A stretch of 64,000 nucleotides of DNA from Sanderia malayensis (GCA_013076295.1 RQOL01000876.1:992001-1056000), one strand, 5' to 3'. Shown: positions 24,805-36,431, numbered from the stretch's first letter. Translations and numbers: made by a program. Notes: generated by a model not told the origin, from the letters alone.

Positions 24805-26202
24805 CTACTTTTTTCTTTTCTCGTTTATCTCTTCGCAGCCAGTACAATCCTTATCAATGCACCTTGTGAAGGGAGGGCATTGTGGCTCTACTTGACGACG
24901 TGTGCATTTCACAATTTGAGGCTTCCAAGCCAGCTCTTCCTGGTTGATTGCTTCCTTCATCTTGAGCTCCAATTGCCACATGCAGCCACCGGTAAAAGCA
25001 TCTCCATTACTGTAATTGTCACAGCTGAGGGTGGTTGTCTTTGTTTCTGTTGAGCTGGATGTCCATGCCGAAGCCAAAGAAGCAGAGACACTGATCGAAG
25101 TTTTCGCTTTTGCAAAAACAACTCCAGCCTCCATTTCAGCACCGACAGTCACTGTCACAGATGCAGTGATGGTTCTTGAATAGCTAACTGAATTGGAAAT
25201 TGCATGGGTCACCTTTCCATTTTGATTACATGCAACCAAGTTCCATTTTGCTTTTGGAACCGTCCATTTCTTAGTTATCCACTTGAAACGCTGATCTGGT
25301 AATGCGTCACAATCGGCAGTAGCAATGTTGCCATTTCCTCCTGTTCCTGGAACGTCCATACACAGGCCTGACTTCTTGTTTCGAAATGAACAGAATTCGT
25401 CATTGCAGAGTTGCTCTGGTCGGGTCCACATCTGGTCTTTTAAGTCTTCGCAATTGTGGACAATAATGTTGCCGCTGCCCGAGGAACCTGATACTTCTAC
25501 ACACCATTTCGATTCTTCATTAAGTAACTCACCATTTTCATAATATCGAAACCATTGGTCCATCTGATCCTCGCATTCATACGTCAGGACGTTTGTATTC
25601 TTCTTTAATTTGCCTCCTTTATCACCTTTGACATCGAGGCAAAGATCGGATTCTTCGTTGATCAGCCGACCAAAGCCAAGCTGCTCTCCTCTTGAACGGA
25701 AATAGAAGTATTGGTCATCCATGTCTTCACATTCATGAAAGTTAACTCCACCTTCTCCACTTCTTCCTGAAACATCAAGACATTTCCCATTTTCCACATT
25801 AATAATCTCTTTCGCTTCTTGCTCAATACCACCGTTGTCCGTGAACACTTTTGTTTTCCCAACTCGCCACTTTTGATGTTCAGGGATCTCTGGGAGAAGA
25901 ATGCATCGAGATGACGTCACCGACCCGCTGCTTTCACTGGGATTCGTTGGTGTGAAGCAAAAGTTTGTTGCCTGGTTACGGATAGTGCCGTCACCACAGA
26001 AAATGATTTGTTGGTCTCTGTAGCCGTCGCATTCGTGTGTGCCAATACTGCCTCTTCCTTCGTTACCACTGATATCAACACATTTCTTTGACTTGAGAAC
26101 ACGCAACTCAGCAATAGCAATTGGATCGGTACATGTTACTTGGCAACGTACTTGCACCAACAAGCTTGCCAACAGGATTGTAGAGATTATAACACGTAGC
26201 AT
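24805..26202 (-). CDS. CEL-III-like haemolytic lectin A (secreted, pore-forming)
   Basis: 465 aa from the ATG at 26202. The frame extends 19 codons further upstream, but lectin B starts at the equivalent Met, and a conserved TTTTAG acceptor-like site lies 16 bp before it in all three copies, suggesting a 5' UTR intron. A signal peptide covers residues 1-20 (MLRVIISTILLASLLVQVRC). Two ricin-type beta-trefoils follow (about 24-167 and 168-310), built of six repeats each ending in a QxW-type core (DQQI, HQKW, DQYF, DQWF, DQMW, DQRF). The C-terminal domain (311-465) holds an alternating Ser/Thr/Val amphipathic stretch at about 335-395, as in beta-barrel pore formers, and a Cys-rich tail. The domain order and length match CEL-III, which binds Gal/GalNAc through its trefoils in a calcium-dependent way and then oligomerises into a membrane pore. 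Likely roles are prey capture, defence or immunity. Activity is inferred. Confidence 0.9.
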   Translation of the reverse strand: MLRVIISTILLASLLVQVRCQVTCTDPIAIAELRVLKSKKCVDISGNEGRGSIGTHECDGYRDQQIIFCGDGTIRNQATNFCFTPTNPSESSGSVTSSRCILLPEIPEHQKWRVGKTKVFTDNGGIEQEAKEIINVENGKCLDVSGRSGEGGVNFHECEDMDDQYFYFRSRGEQLGFGRLINEESDLCLDVKGDKGGKLKKNTNVLTYECEDQMDQWFRYYENGELLNEESKWCVEVSGSSGSGNIIVHNCEDLKDQMWTRPEQLCNDEFCSFRNKKSGLCMDVPGTGGNGNIATADCDALPDQRFKWITKKWTVPKAKWNLVACNQNGKVTHAISNSVSYSRTITASVTVTVGAEMEAGVVFAKAKTSISVSASLASAWTSSSTETKTTTLSCDNYSNGDAFTGGCMWQLELKMKEAINQEELAWKPQIVKCTRRQVEPQCPPFTRCIDKDCTGCEEINEKRKK

Positions 26203-28319
26203 TATGTGGCCAATAATACTAAAAAATGAGGATAAAGTCATCATTGTCGTCATAATCAATGCCAGGGGTGCAGGGATGTTGAAATTAGATGTGTGGGTAA
26301 GACATTCATCTCCAAAATCTCCCGCCTTGTTGTAACGTTTCCTAATGCAAAGCTGAAGGAGTTAATATTTGCTTCTGAAGCTTCAAATTTCAACCTTTTT
26401 CATCAAGCTATCTGAAGGTGCTTATGCAACGAAATTTTACATTGTGTTTTTATTTCAAAATTTTATAGATTTTAATCCACGGTAATACTGAGCAGAACCA
26501 CATAATAGTATACATGCTCAGGTATAAAATAAAGAAAAAAATCAATAAGTTTAAGTCTAAAATCATTTAAATGTCTAAAAAATTGTGACTTGATCGCGAT
26601 TCTGTGTTGCGTTAGGGCCTTGGGATTTACAACAGTTGTAACACTGATAGCACTGATAGTTACAGCACTAATAAAGATCCGCTTCCGGAGCTCCGCTGTT
26701 CAGTATTTATATCTCCTACCATCCTGCTTTGCGAGACGAAAAATGTAAGTGAATTTGATTGGACCGTGATGAAAATTTGAAAAAAATAATTGTTATTGGT
26801 AATTAGAAATAAAAGTGTATTCAAAGGCAGGAAACGAAAGTTGTTATTGGATTGATTGTTTGTATGCTATTGTGGATATTATCCAAAACAACGAGCTGTT
26901 TGTTTTACGATAATATGATTCATTTTATCATTACATCAATGAAAATATCAATGCCGCACTCACGAAAGGGCCTACCGAATAAGTGACAAATAAATTGAAG
27001 ATAAGGTATGTTCTTCTAACAATTTTCGTATTGTAATGAATTGTAACAGCACTTTTTGTATTGCATCTAATTTGATAGAGACACACTTTACGGGATGAAA
27101 CTGCTGTTTTAAAACTCAAACTTTGCAATTGATAATACTTTATGGAAAGGATGTGTATTGTTCTATTCTATTGTCCGCAAAAAAATGTTCGGCGATCAGG
27201 GAGTGCAAAACTTCAAATTTAAAAATTTGTTTGTACAAATCCTTCATAAAAACAAGCGCCCAAAATCTTATTGTCATGCAAATTAGTAGATTGCTTTATC
27301 TTCTTTCTGGCACGTTCAGATACTATGATTTGTGGAACTTCCTCTGTTTTGTTGGAAAAAATATTTCTGAGATATCTGAGAAATTTAATTGAAATTGAAT
27401 AAACACAACAATGTGCGCTCTTTTTTATTATCTGTTCAAACGGTCAAAACGAAAACCTCAAATTCAAGTTGGCTGTACAGCAATTTAAATACACAAAAAC
27501 ACAATCGGCAATAGCCCTCCAAAAGCGGAGTTTGCGATTTATTTTAATACGCCATTTCACTAAACTCATTTCACAGGGTTCGCCTGTTAATACTAAGAAT
27601 TTAACATGACAATTTTGGCCTTTTATTACAAAACGTGTCTTAATCAGCTTATACTTTGAGATCTAAAGTAAAAATTCAGCCATGCCAGAGCTCCAAACTT
27701 CACAAAAAAACATTTTGATCTGCTAAGGTTTTTATGACAAAGACATTGTCTACACACATTGACCTCACCATTATTTAAAAACTATTTTCAGACTTGTTGT
27801 GATGAAAGTGCAATATAATAAACTACAGGGCATCGTCGACTTTTGGACGGCTTATGAGGTCCTTTTTTCTATTTTATGTCCTCTCGCCAGCCAGATAAAT
27901 TATTGCAAAAAAATCACTTTCATGGACATCAAGCTATCAGTTATCGCAGTTATCTTCCCGCAGTTTTAAAAACAGGTGCTTTTTGTCACCTTTTTCTACA
28001 TTATTCATTGTAAAAACCCTTTGCTACCAAAACAGTAAGTTGCAGTCAGTACAGATTTGTGCTAAGATTTGTTCAGTACTTGTTGATCTCTGGTTTGCAA
28101 AATATAGACAAGAACTGTAAATCAAAAATTACTTACTTCCCCAATTATCGTGATGCCAGTGAAGAGATCTTTCCAAATATGAATAAAGTCAATTCCACAA
28201 GGGAGTATATATTGATGATTATTTTTATCCTGTGCAGTCAAAATACCAACACTGTTTATAGGTATCAAACAGGTTTGACCACAGCCAACCCAAATGAGAT
28301 CATCTTGACAAGCTAAACT
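26203..28319. other. Upstream flank of lectin A
   Basis: It holds the putative 5' exon and promoter of lectin A. The part after about 27990 is duplicated upstream of lectin B (about 33975-34250), with shared strings such as ATAGACAAGAACTGTAAATC. No further gene was recognised. Confidence 0.5.
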
Positions 28320-29640
28320 TTATTAATGATTAAGGTCATATTGTGCAGTCAAAGAGGCAATCTTGTTTACGAACATCAGACACGCAAAGTTTCCAAAAAC
28401 ACAATTTAGTATTCGTTCATAATAATTTTATCTTGTCCCCTGAATGAAGCTACCCTAATCTTATCATCAGACATGTTTTTATAGGCGAACTCAGCGTTGG
28501 TTAATAATAATGTTATCTAGTGCTCTGAAAGAAGCTACCCCTTGTTTTTGAATATTGGACAGGTTTCACAAGATTGTACCCGACTAAGATCCATTGGCAA
28601 GTACTTGATGGCACGGTACATTTTCTACAGTCAAAAAGGCATCCTTGTTTGTGAACATTAGGCGGGTTTCAAAAAACGCAACTTAGCATTCGTTCATACT
28701 AATGCCATCTTGTCCCCTGAATGAAGCTACCCTAATCTTAAGCCTGGTTTCCATATAGTCGCTGAAGTCGTCGGGTCTCCGAAAAATGAGTTCAGCGACC
28801 ACAGTGACTCCAGCAACAGTCTGTCTCCATTTGATCGCTGAGGGTCGCTCGAGTCCAGAACAACGCGGTCCAGAGATCTGGGCCTAGCAATTAAAATTGC
28901 GCGAGCAATGCCCTGCAATTGGCGTGCACTCAACCGTGGGTCGCTGAGGGTCGCTGAGATAGAACTTCAGCGATCCCAGCGACTGGGTCACCAGGGTCGT
29001 TGAGGGTCGCCAGCAAAATAAATTAGTTTGTTTCCATAAAGTCGCTAGGGTCGCTGAACCCGTTTTTGAGCGATCCTGGCGACTTCAGCGACTTCAGCGA
29101 CCATATGGAAACCAGGCTTTATCATTAGACACTGAATCATTAGATTATCATTTGTCCCCTGAATGAAGCTACCCTAATCTGATCATTAGACACGTTTTAA
29201 TAATCGAACTTAGCATGGGTTCATAATGATGCTATTTTGTGCGCAGAAAGAAGCTGCCCTTTTCTATGAACATTACACAGGTTTCACAAGATTGTACCCG
29301 ACTAAGATCAATTGGCAAGTATTTGATGCCACGGTTCATTTTCTGCAGTCAAAAGGGCATCCTTGTTTGTGAACATTAGGCGGGTTTCAAAAAATGCAAC
29401 TTAGCATTCGTTCATACTAATGCCATCTTGTCCCCTGAATAAAGCTACCCTAATCTTATCATTAGACACGTTTTAATAATCGAACTTAGCATGGGTTCAT
29501 AATAATGCTATCGCGTGCATTGAAAGAAGCTACCCCTTCTTTATGAACATGGCACAGGTTTCACAAGATTGTACTCGAATAAGATCAATTAGCAAATATT
29601 TGATGACACGGTTCATTTTGTGCAGTCAGGAAATCAAAAA
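28320..29640. repeat. Tandem array of about 277-bp units in the lectin A flank
   Basis: The string CTGAATGAAGCTACCCTAAT recurs near 28441, 28718, 29159 and, with one change, 29437, each with similar surroundings (CATTAGACACG, TTCATAATAATGCTAT, AGGTTTCACAAGATTGTAC). The spacing is about 277 bp once the MITE at 28741-29118 is removed, plus one partial unit. A single degenerate unit occurs in the lectin B flank near 34300-34560, so the array expanded or contracted after the segmental duplication. Confidence 0.7.
28741..29118. mobile_element. Harbinger-like MITE, same family as 23312-23941
   Basis: It starts AGCCTGGTTTCCATATAGTC and ends with the reverse complement of that type. TTA flanks both sides (28738-28740 and 29119-29121). 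The interior is full of GTCGCTGAGGGT-type repeats. The ends differ from the 23312 element at only a few positions, so both belong to one MITE family. It is inserted in a unit of the tandem array. Confidence 0.8.
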
Positions 29641-31134
29641 ATCGTTTCAAAGTGCACATTTATAATACACAAGCAGGTAGAAAGCGTCGCTGCTTTTCGG
29701 CAATCTTTCCGCAGGTATTTTTGCAAAAAATTACTTCTGACATTGGCCTAATTTTGTAAACAAACAAGTCTATAGTGAAAAAGTACATTTTATATATCTA
29801 CTTTCCCAATCTATGCTAAATTGTTGAAATTTGGTGGTACACCGTCCTATCCTGGTGTAAATTTTTGGCGGCTCTATACATATTGTTTTCGAAACATAAT
29901 TTAACTCTGAAAACGACTCAGGCGCGAATAAAGTACCTTTGATGTAATTCTTTACTGCCGTATTATTGAAATATGCTCGTGGTGCACCAACCGGGCATAA
30001 GTTTTTGTTTCTCTACCTTGCTTCTTTCCAAGAAAACTGTCAAGACGACTCAAATACGCGAAGTTTGCATATTCGTAATACTGCTTCCACGATGCTTCAT
30101 GAATTAAATTTCATACGGCAATATTTTAGTAAAAGAACGTATCATTTATCTATATCCAGAATAAAGACTGTTAATTGTTAATATGTCAAAACTGATAAAT
30201 TGCATGTTGCTGCAATATAAATATTTCTTTAATTATATTCTGTTAGGCAACACCAAACAACGCACACACCTTAGACAAAAATAAAATATTCGTTTCGATG
30301 TTTCAAAGCGGCGCCATGAACATATTTTACAGGGCCACAAAAAGTAACCCATTTTGCAAAATTTTGTTCACGAAAGGCGTCTTATGGAAAAGGTTAGGTC
30401 AGAAAGTTAACAGGGTGAGAAAAGCAAAACAATCATGTTCAAATTTTTCCAACACCGAACATATCAGAAGAAGATAAACATTTCAGTTTTTATTATTAGC
30501 GAACTGAGAAAGGTCGCGGAAGAAAGAGAATCATTTTCGAGTTTTCTATAAAAAATTGTCTCTTTGCCTGAGAAAGACATTCACAATTTTTTTCTAAACG
30601 CCATTTTGGATCAGGTGGTAACTAACTTTTGATGACTAACTGTATGTTATTCTGCTCTATCAAAGACATTTGTGCTGATATTGTTAGTTCATCCAGTTTT
30701 TCAAATTAATGTTGTTATAACTTTTTGGTGCACTTATCCGATTCCATTCAATGTAATTAAAAAATGTTACGTAACCTTGTAGATAGCTTGCGATTGCTTG
30801 GCAATAGAGCAAAGTTGCTCGATAGTAGATGTTTTGTGGCCTTGTTTTTATAATCTTTACCTGTTACCCTTTGCAATGCCACCATTTTCTCGTTACTCGC
30901 CCTTACTTATTAAACAATATTTGTTAATAATTCTTTGTTGTACCACACAACTGCGGCTAATCGATTGCCCGTCTTTTCACTTTCCTCAACTTCAAGCCTC
31001 ATTCGTTTAATAAATACAAAAGTGTACTTGTGGTGATGGGAGTCTGTGATTATATGGCATACTATCTTGAAACCCCTGAAAGCCTTATTAAGTGTTTATC
31101 GTAAGTTTGTAGCTGACAATTTGCACCAAACATC
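29641..31134. other. Spacer with duplicated, decayed coding-like fragment
   Basis: 30340-30715 is similar to about 34700-35055 upstream of lectin B (for example GTCAGAAAGTTAACAGGGTG in both), marking the far end of the segmental duplication. On the - strand, 30990-30640 contains short Glu/Lys-rich open stretches (for example SLIEQNNIQLVIK) that recur in the lectin B copy. They look like the eroded 3' end of a gene, product unknown. Confidence 0.45.
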
Positions 31135-31290
31135 TTATTCAATTCATTCTTGTCCATACTATTGTATTTAACCTTACTCACGATAGTTTCAATACTCAAT
31201 TACTTGAACAACTCTCTGTACAACTATTCACTGCAATTTAAGCATAAACTTCTGATATATTCCTACTACAGTGCCTCATGCGATTTCCTC
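31135..31290 (+). repeat. Interspersed repeat copy 2
   Basis: The + strand matches the - strand of 5990-6166 over about 150 bp. Similarity fades toward 31380. The family is unknown. Confidence 0.6.
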
Positions 31291-32065
31291 CGCGTTCATA
31301 CATTGCACTCCGCAGGTAGTTACTGTGAGCCAATGCCCTGCAATGTTGCGACTAACCTTTACATCCTTTTTTGCCACTTTAATTATTTTTAAAGTTTGGT
31401 TACTAAATTATTGTCATCAAACACATCCTTATTTTGATGATTTATTTATTCATGCCAATCACACCTACACATATGCTTACCAAAGCGAGTAACTGTTGAG
31501 CATCAGTAGTCTTTTGTGCCATAATGTTCCCTTCCTATATTTGGCCGATCGACGCATGGTGGCTTTGTTCCGGCGCCTGGATGCTTTAGAAGCAGGGCAA
31601 GCTCAATTTGAGGAAGATCTGTAGAGGAATATAGTGCAGTATGCCGTAACGTGAAAAGATGACTTTTGCAAGCATGCAGTTCTGGCTTTAGGTGGACATG
31701 ATAAAACTGCCGGCCCCAAACTATCAGCATAAGAAAGTTCTTTTTTTGCCTTCGTTCACACCTGGCTTTAAAAAAGCATGCTACCCGAAGCACTTTAACA
31801 GCTGTTCTATATTCTTGATGGCATCGGAAGTAGATATTGGATCATCATGTCAGCATCGGTTGAAATTAAATGCGATTGCTTGAATTGGAAGCTATCAATT
31901 CGTCTTACAGTATAAGGGCAGATTAATATAAGAACAGAACACAAAATTTCATCCCATTTGGCAATATCTACTCATTTGTACAAATGCATCAAAAGTCAAA
32001 AAGAAACAGTTTTTGAATTTATTTTATTTTGATGCAATGATAATATCATTCGGTAGAGTCTTCTA
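31291..32065. other. 3' flank of lectin B
   Basis: The last 150 bp resemble the 3' flank of lectin C (59440-59574), including ATTTCATCCCATT. An AATAAA polyadenylation signal reads on the - strand at 32018-32023. A short coding-like stretch at about 31540-31629 (+) was seen but cannot be assigned. Confidence 0.5.
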
Positions 32066-33460
32066 CTACTTTCTTCTTTCGTTTATCTCTTCGCAGCCAG
32101 TGCAATCCTTATCAATGCACTTTGTGAAGGGAGGGCATTGTGGCTCTACTTGACGACGTGTGCATTTCACAATTTGAGGTTTCCAAGCCAGCTCTTCTTG
32201 GCTGACAGCTTCCTTCATCTTGAGCTCCAATTGCCACATGCAGCCACCAGTAAAAGCATCTCCATTACTGTAATTATCACAACTGAGGGTGGTTTTCTTT
32301 GTTTCTGTTGAGCTGGATGTCCACGCCGAAGCCAAAGAGGCAGAGACACTGATCGAAGTTTTCGCTTTTGCAAAAACAACCCCAGCCTCCATTTCAGCAC
32401 CGACAGTCACTGTGACAGACGCAGTGATGGTTCTTGAATAACTAACTGAATTGGAAATTGCATGGGTCACCTTTCCATTTTGATTACATGCAACCAAGTT
32501 CCATTTTGCTTTTGGAACCGTCCATTTCTTAGTTATCCACTTGAAACGCTGATCTGGTAATGCGTCACAATCGGCAGTAGCAATGTTGCCATTTCCTCCT
32601 GTTCCTGGAACGTCCATACACAGGCCTGACTTCTTGTTTCGAAATGAACAGAATTCGTCATTGCAGAGTTGCTCTGGTCGGGTCCACATCTGGTCTTTTA
32701 AGTCTTCGCAATTGTGGACAATAATGTTGCCGCTGCCCGAGGAACCTGATACTTCTACACACCATTTCGATTCTTCATTAAGTAACTCACCATTTTCATA
32801 ATATCGAAACCATTGGTCCATCTGATCCTCGCATTCATACGTCAGGACGTTTGTATTCTTCTTTAATTTGCCTCCTTTATCACCTTTGACATCGAGGCAA
32901 AGATCGGATTCTTCGTTGATCAGCCGACCAAAGCCAAGCTGCTCTCCTCTTGAACGGAAATAGAAGTATTGGTCATCCATGTCTTCACATTCATGAAAGT
33001 TAACTCCACCTTCTCCACTTCTTCCTGAAACATCAAGACATTTCCCATTTTCCACATTAATAATCTCTTTCGCTTCTTGCTCAATACCACCGTTGTCCGT
33101 GAACACTTTTGTTTTCCCAACTCGCCACTTTTGATGTTCAGGGATCTCTGGAAGTAGAATGCATCGAGATGACGTCACCGACCCGCTGCTCTCACTGGGA
33201 TTCGTTGGTGTGAAGCAAAAGTTTGTTGCCTGGTTACGGATAGTGCCGTCACCACAGAAGATGATTTGTTGGTCTCTGTAGCCGTCGCATTCGTGTGTGC
33301 CAATACTGCCTGCGCCTTCGTTACCACTGATGTCAACACATTTCTTTGACTTGAGAACACGCAACTCAGCAATAACAATTGGATCGGTACATGTCACTTG
33401 GCAACGAACATGCAACAACAGGCTTGACAACAGAATTGTAGAGATTATAACACGAAGCAT
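32066..33460 (-). CDS. CEL-III-like haemolytic lectin B (secreted, pore-forming)
   Basis: 464 aa, nearly identical to lectin A, with a handful of substitutions (for example in the signal peptide, near residue 50, and in a few positions of the C-terminal domain). Architecture is the same: signal peptide to about residue 20, two beta-trefoils with six QxW-type cores, an amphipathic Ser/Thr-rich pore-hairpin region, and a Cys-rich tail ending in CTGCEEINERRK. The start at 33460 is the first Met of the frame and has the conserved acceptor-like TTTTAG 16 bp upstream. There are no stops or shifts. The near identity over coding and flanking DNA says the A/B duplication is recent or maintained by gene conversion. 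Function is inferred from CEL-III as for lectin A. Confidence 0.9.
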   Translation of the reverse strand: MLRVIISTILLSSLLLHVRCQVTCTDPIVIAELRVLKSKKCVDISGNEGAGSIGTHECDGYRDQQIIFCGDGTIRNQATNFCFTPTNPSESSGSVTSSRCILLPEIPEHQKWRVGKTKVFTDNGGIEQEAKEIINVENGKCLDVSGRSGEGGVNFHECEDMDDQYFYFRSRGEQLGFGRLINEESDLCLDVKGDKGGKLKKNTNVLTYECEDQMDQWFRYYENGELLNEESKWCVEVSGSSGSGNIIVHNCEDLKDQMWTRPEQLCNDEFCSFRNKKSGLCMDVPGTGGNGNIATADCDALPDQRFKWITKKWTVPKAKWNLVACNQNGKVTHAISNSVSYSRTITASVTVTVGAEMEAGVVFAKAKTSISVSASLASAWTSSSTETKKTTLSCDNYSNGDAFTGGCMWQLELKMKEAVSQEELAWKPQIVKCTRRQVEPQCPPFTKCIDKDCTGCEEINERRK

Positions 33461-35057
33461 TATGCGGCCAATTATACTAAAAGAAGAGAAAAAATTTTGT
33501 CATTATTGTCATCTTAACCATTGACTGAGGTGTAGGAGTGTTGCTATTAGATGTGTTAGTAAGACATTTATAACCGCCTTGTTTTAAAATGCAGTAATTC
33601 CTGGGGCAAAGCTGAAAGAATCGGTATCTTTTGCAGAGTAAAAGATATAGCCCAAAATTTTTCAATTTATGCCACTTTCGTTGTCCAATCGAATTCATAA
33701 TATATTATTTTTCTCATTCGTTCTACAGCGTATTTAGCAATACAAAATTTCGCAGTACGCATTTACACTTGGGGGGCAAAGTGTTGTACCACCTGGTTCA
33801 AATTGGCGTCTAAAAGTGGTCCAAGGCCTATGCAAGAACATTTACATGACAATATATAGACATGAGACAGCTGTCAATAATAAATTTATTTGACTAAAGT
33901 AAAATCAAAATTTCATACATTTGCACATGAAAACAAAATTTAAACCTTGTTGTATTGTTTTGTAATAATAATGTAAAAAATTTGTTCAGTGCTTGTTGAT
34001 CCCTGGTTCGCAAAATATAGACAAGAACTGTAAATCAAAAAATTGCTTACGTGTCCAATTATCGTGATGCCAGTGAAGAGATCTTTCCAAATATGAATAA
34101 ATCAATTCCACAAAGGAGTATATTGATGATTATGTTTATCTTGTGCAGTCAAAATACCAACACTGTTTATAGGTATCAAACAGGTTTGACGACATCCAAC
34201 CTGTAGTAGATCATTTTGACAAGTTAAAAATTAATTAATGATTGTGTAAAGATTTTGTTTATTTTGTGCAGTCAAAGAAGCAATTTTGTTTGTGAATATC
34301 AGACAGGTGTCAAAAGCTTAGCATTAGTTCATAATAATGCTATCTGGTGCGCTGAAGGAAGCTATTATTATCTGATCATTAGACACGTTGTAAAAATCTA
34401 ACTTTGTTTTAATTGATGATAATATTATCTCGTGTACTCAAATAAGCAATTATGTTCATGAAGATCAAACTGGTTTCTCAATTATTTTCTTGGCATTTAC
34501 TTCATGAGAAACATCCTTGTTTATGAACATTAGACAAGGTTCACAAAATTGTGAACCCTGTGATTTCCCTTCAGAGTTCGGGTAAGGGGATGTCAACTGT
34601 ACAACTTTATACGAAAAAAATAAACTACTTTTTCGATGTATTAATGCGGTGCCATGAACATATGTATAAAGGAAGGGCCACAAAAAGTAACCATCCGTAG
34701 CAAAATTTTGTTCACGAAAGGCATCTTATGGGAAATCTTAGGTCAGAAAGTTAACAGGGTGAGAAAAGCAAAACAATCATGTTCAAATTTTTCAAAGACC
34801 AAACATATCAGTTAATAAGCATTTCAGTTTTTATTAGCGAACTGAGAAAGGTCGAGGAAGAAAGAGAATTATTTTCGAGTTTTCTATAAGAAATTGTCTC
34901 TTTGCCTGAGAAAGACATCGACAATGTTTTGTTTTTCTGAACGCCATTTTGAATCATGTGTTGGAGGACTAACTGCATGTTATTCTGCTCTATCAAAGAT
35001 ATTTGTGTTGATATTTTTAGTTCACCCAGCTCTTCAAATTAGCGTCAAGTTGAGCTT
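33461..35057. other. Upstream flank of lectin B (duplicated block)
   Basis: Two stretches match the flank of lectin A: about 33975-34250 against 27990-28320, and about 34700-35055 against 30340-30715. The intervening array is shortened relative to copy A. The right end runs into the Gypsy insertion and carries a coding-like - strand fragment (MIEQNNMQLVLQHMIQ at 34996) that probably belonged to the relic at 43.9-47.4 kb. Confidence 0.5.
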
Positions 35058-35095
35058 CATCAATAGTGTAACGTGTACACGTTACACTATTGATG
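35058..35095. repeat. 38-bp perfect palindrome across the host/LTR junction
   Basis: 35058-35076 is the exact reverse complement of 35077-35095. The left half contains nine host bases (CATCAATAG) followed by the LTR terminus TGTAACGTGT. The right half repeats both in inverted orientation inside the LTR. The other LTR of the same element lacks this and is 29 bp shorter. Confidence 0.9.
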
Positions 35096-35409
35096 GCACA
35101 GTAGTACGGTGGCACAGTAGTATGACACAGATAGAGACGTTCTTCAGCGAGGTCTTACTAATTCAGAATCACACATATATCTAACTATTTTACACACATA
35201 CAAAGACTATACATTGACGGAGTTCTGGCTAGTGTCTGTCGTTACCGGAGCACTGAGACAATACACAAGCTAAGATAAGAACATAAACTGTACATGACGA
35301 GAGATACAAACGGATTATTGACAGGGAAACAGAGTATAATTAAATAGAAGAAAATCACGCCACATATAACTAGAATGAATGAACAGTCACGTGCTTTATG
35401 CACGTGACA
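35067..35409 (-). repeat. Gypsy 3' LTR
   Basis: 343 bp, nearly identical to the 5' LTR except for a few substitutions and an extra 29 bp near its outer end, where the palindrome lies. On the - strand it begins TGTCACGTG and ends CGTTACA. Confidence 0.9.
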
Positions 35410-35432
35410 CCTTCCCCCCCCCTTAATGCGCT

Positions 35433-36431
35433 TCAATGGGCAACAACATCTCCGTAACGTGTGGGCGGATTGATCACCTGGCGGAGGCGTGGCGGTCTGG
35501 CAGTCCCCCCGCGAATCCCGACCCTATCCTCCAGTTCAACCGATTCTCCTTCAACAACAGTTATACCGGGCGTTTCGGGTGACGGACAGCACAGTTCTCC
35601 CTGGTTCAGCGGGGTGGGGCAGGACTTTTATTGAATGTGATGTACCATCTTACTTATACCGTTGCTGGACCGAATACTATAGTTAACCCCTGTTCTGGAA
35701 ATTATTTTGTAGGGGCCAGTCCATTTCTTACCAAATTTCCATTTCTTGGGCCTACGAAGCCAGATAGTGTCACCAACCTCGAATGATACCCAGTCCCTGT
35801 GACCCCGATCATAATTTCTACTCTGCCTATTTCTAGCTAACTGGAGGTTTTTCTGCGCTAACTGGTTAGATATCTGTATGGCTTTGCGTAACGAGCGGCT
35901 GTAGTCTGATTGACTATTCGCATTTTGCAGCGGCACGCTTAGCTCGACCTCGATAGGCATACGCGCAGGGTGGCCAAAAACTAATTCATAAGGCGAGAGA
36001 CCTGCCGATTCTTGGGTACTGGTATTATAAGCAAAAACGGCCTGATCGATCCATAAATCCCAATCTACTGTGTGTTCGGATACAAAACTAGAAATTATTT
36101 CCTGCAAGGTGCGGTTCTGTCGCTCAACTAACCCATCTGCCTGCGGATGATATGCGGTAGTTCGGGATTTCTTAATGCCAAGGATATCGTAAATTTCATG
36201 CATTAAAGTGCTGTCAAAGTTTTTGCCCTGGTCAGAATGTAAGATTACTGGCGGCCCAAAACGAGAAAAAGCGCATGATACTAAAATTTGTGCTACGGTG
36301 GCGGCTTTCTGATCCTTGGTAGGAAAGGCCTCGCACCATTTAGTAAAATGGTCCATCAACACTAATATGTGACGGTTCCCTCTACTCGTTTCCGAAATTG
36401 GTCCCATGTAATCCATGGCCCAGAAGACAAA
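35433..36431 (-). pseudogene. Gypsy pol: integrase core and C-terminal tail, broken
   Basis: This continues the pol protein in a different frame from the RT part; the two frames meet near 36430-36440 where one base is missing. DDE residues are visible: Asp in MDYMGPISE, Asp in HSDQGKNFD, Glu in QADGLVERQN. A GPY/F-type module follows (WTGPYKI). A stop codon at about 35628, after VHHIQ, interrupts the frame. The same frame then continues to a second stop at 35433, with similarity to the tail of the edge element (RQVINPP). It is dead as it stands. Confidence 0.88.

Noticed and set aside
28059..29640. CRISPR-like array
   Set aside because: Units are about 277 bp with no short repeat/spacer structure, and the genome is animal.
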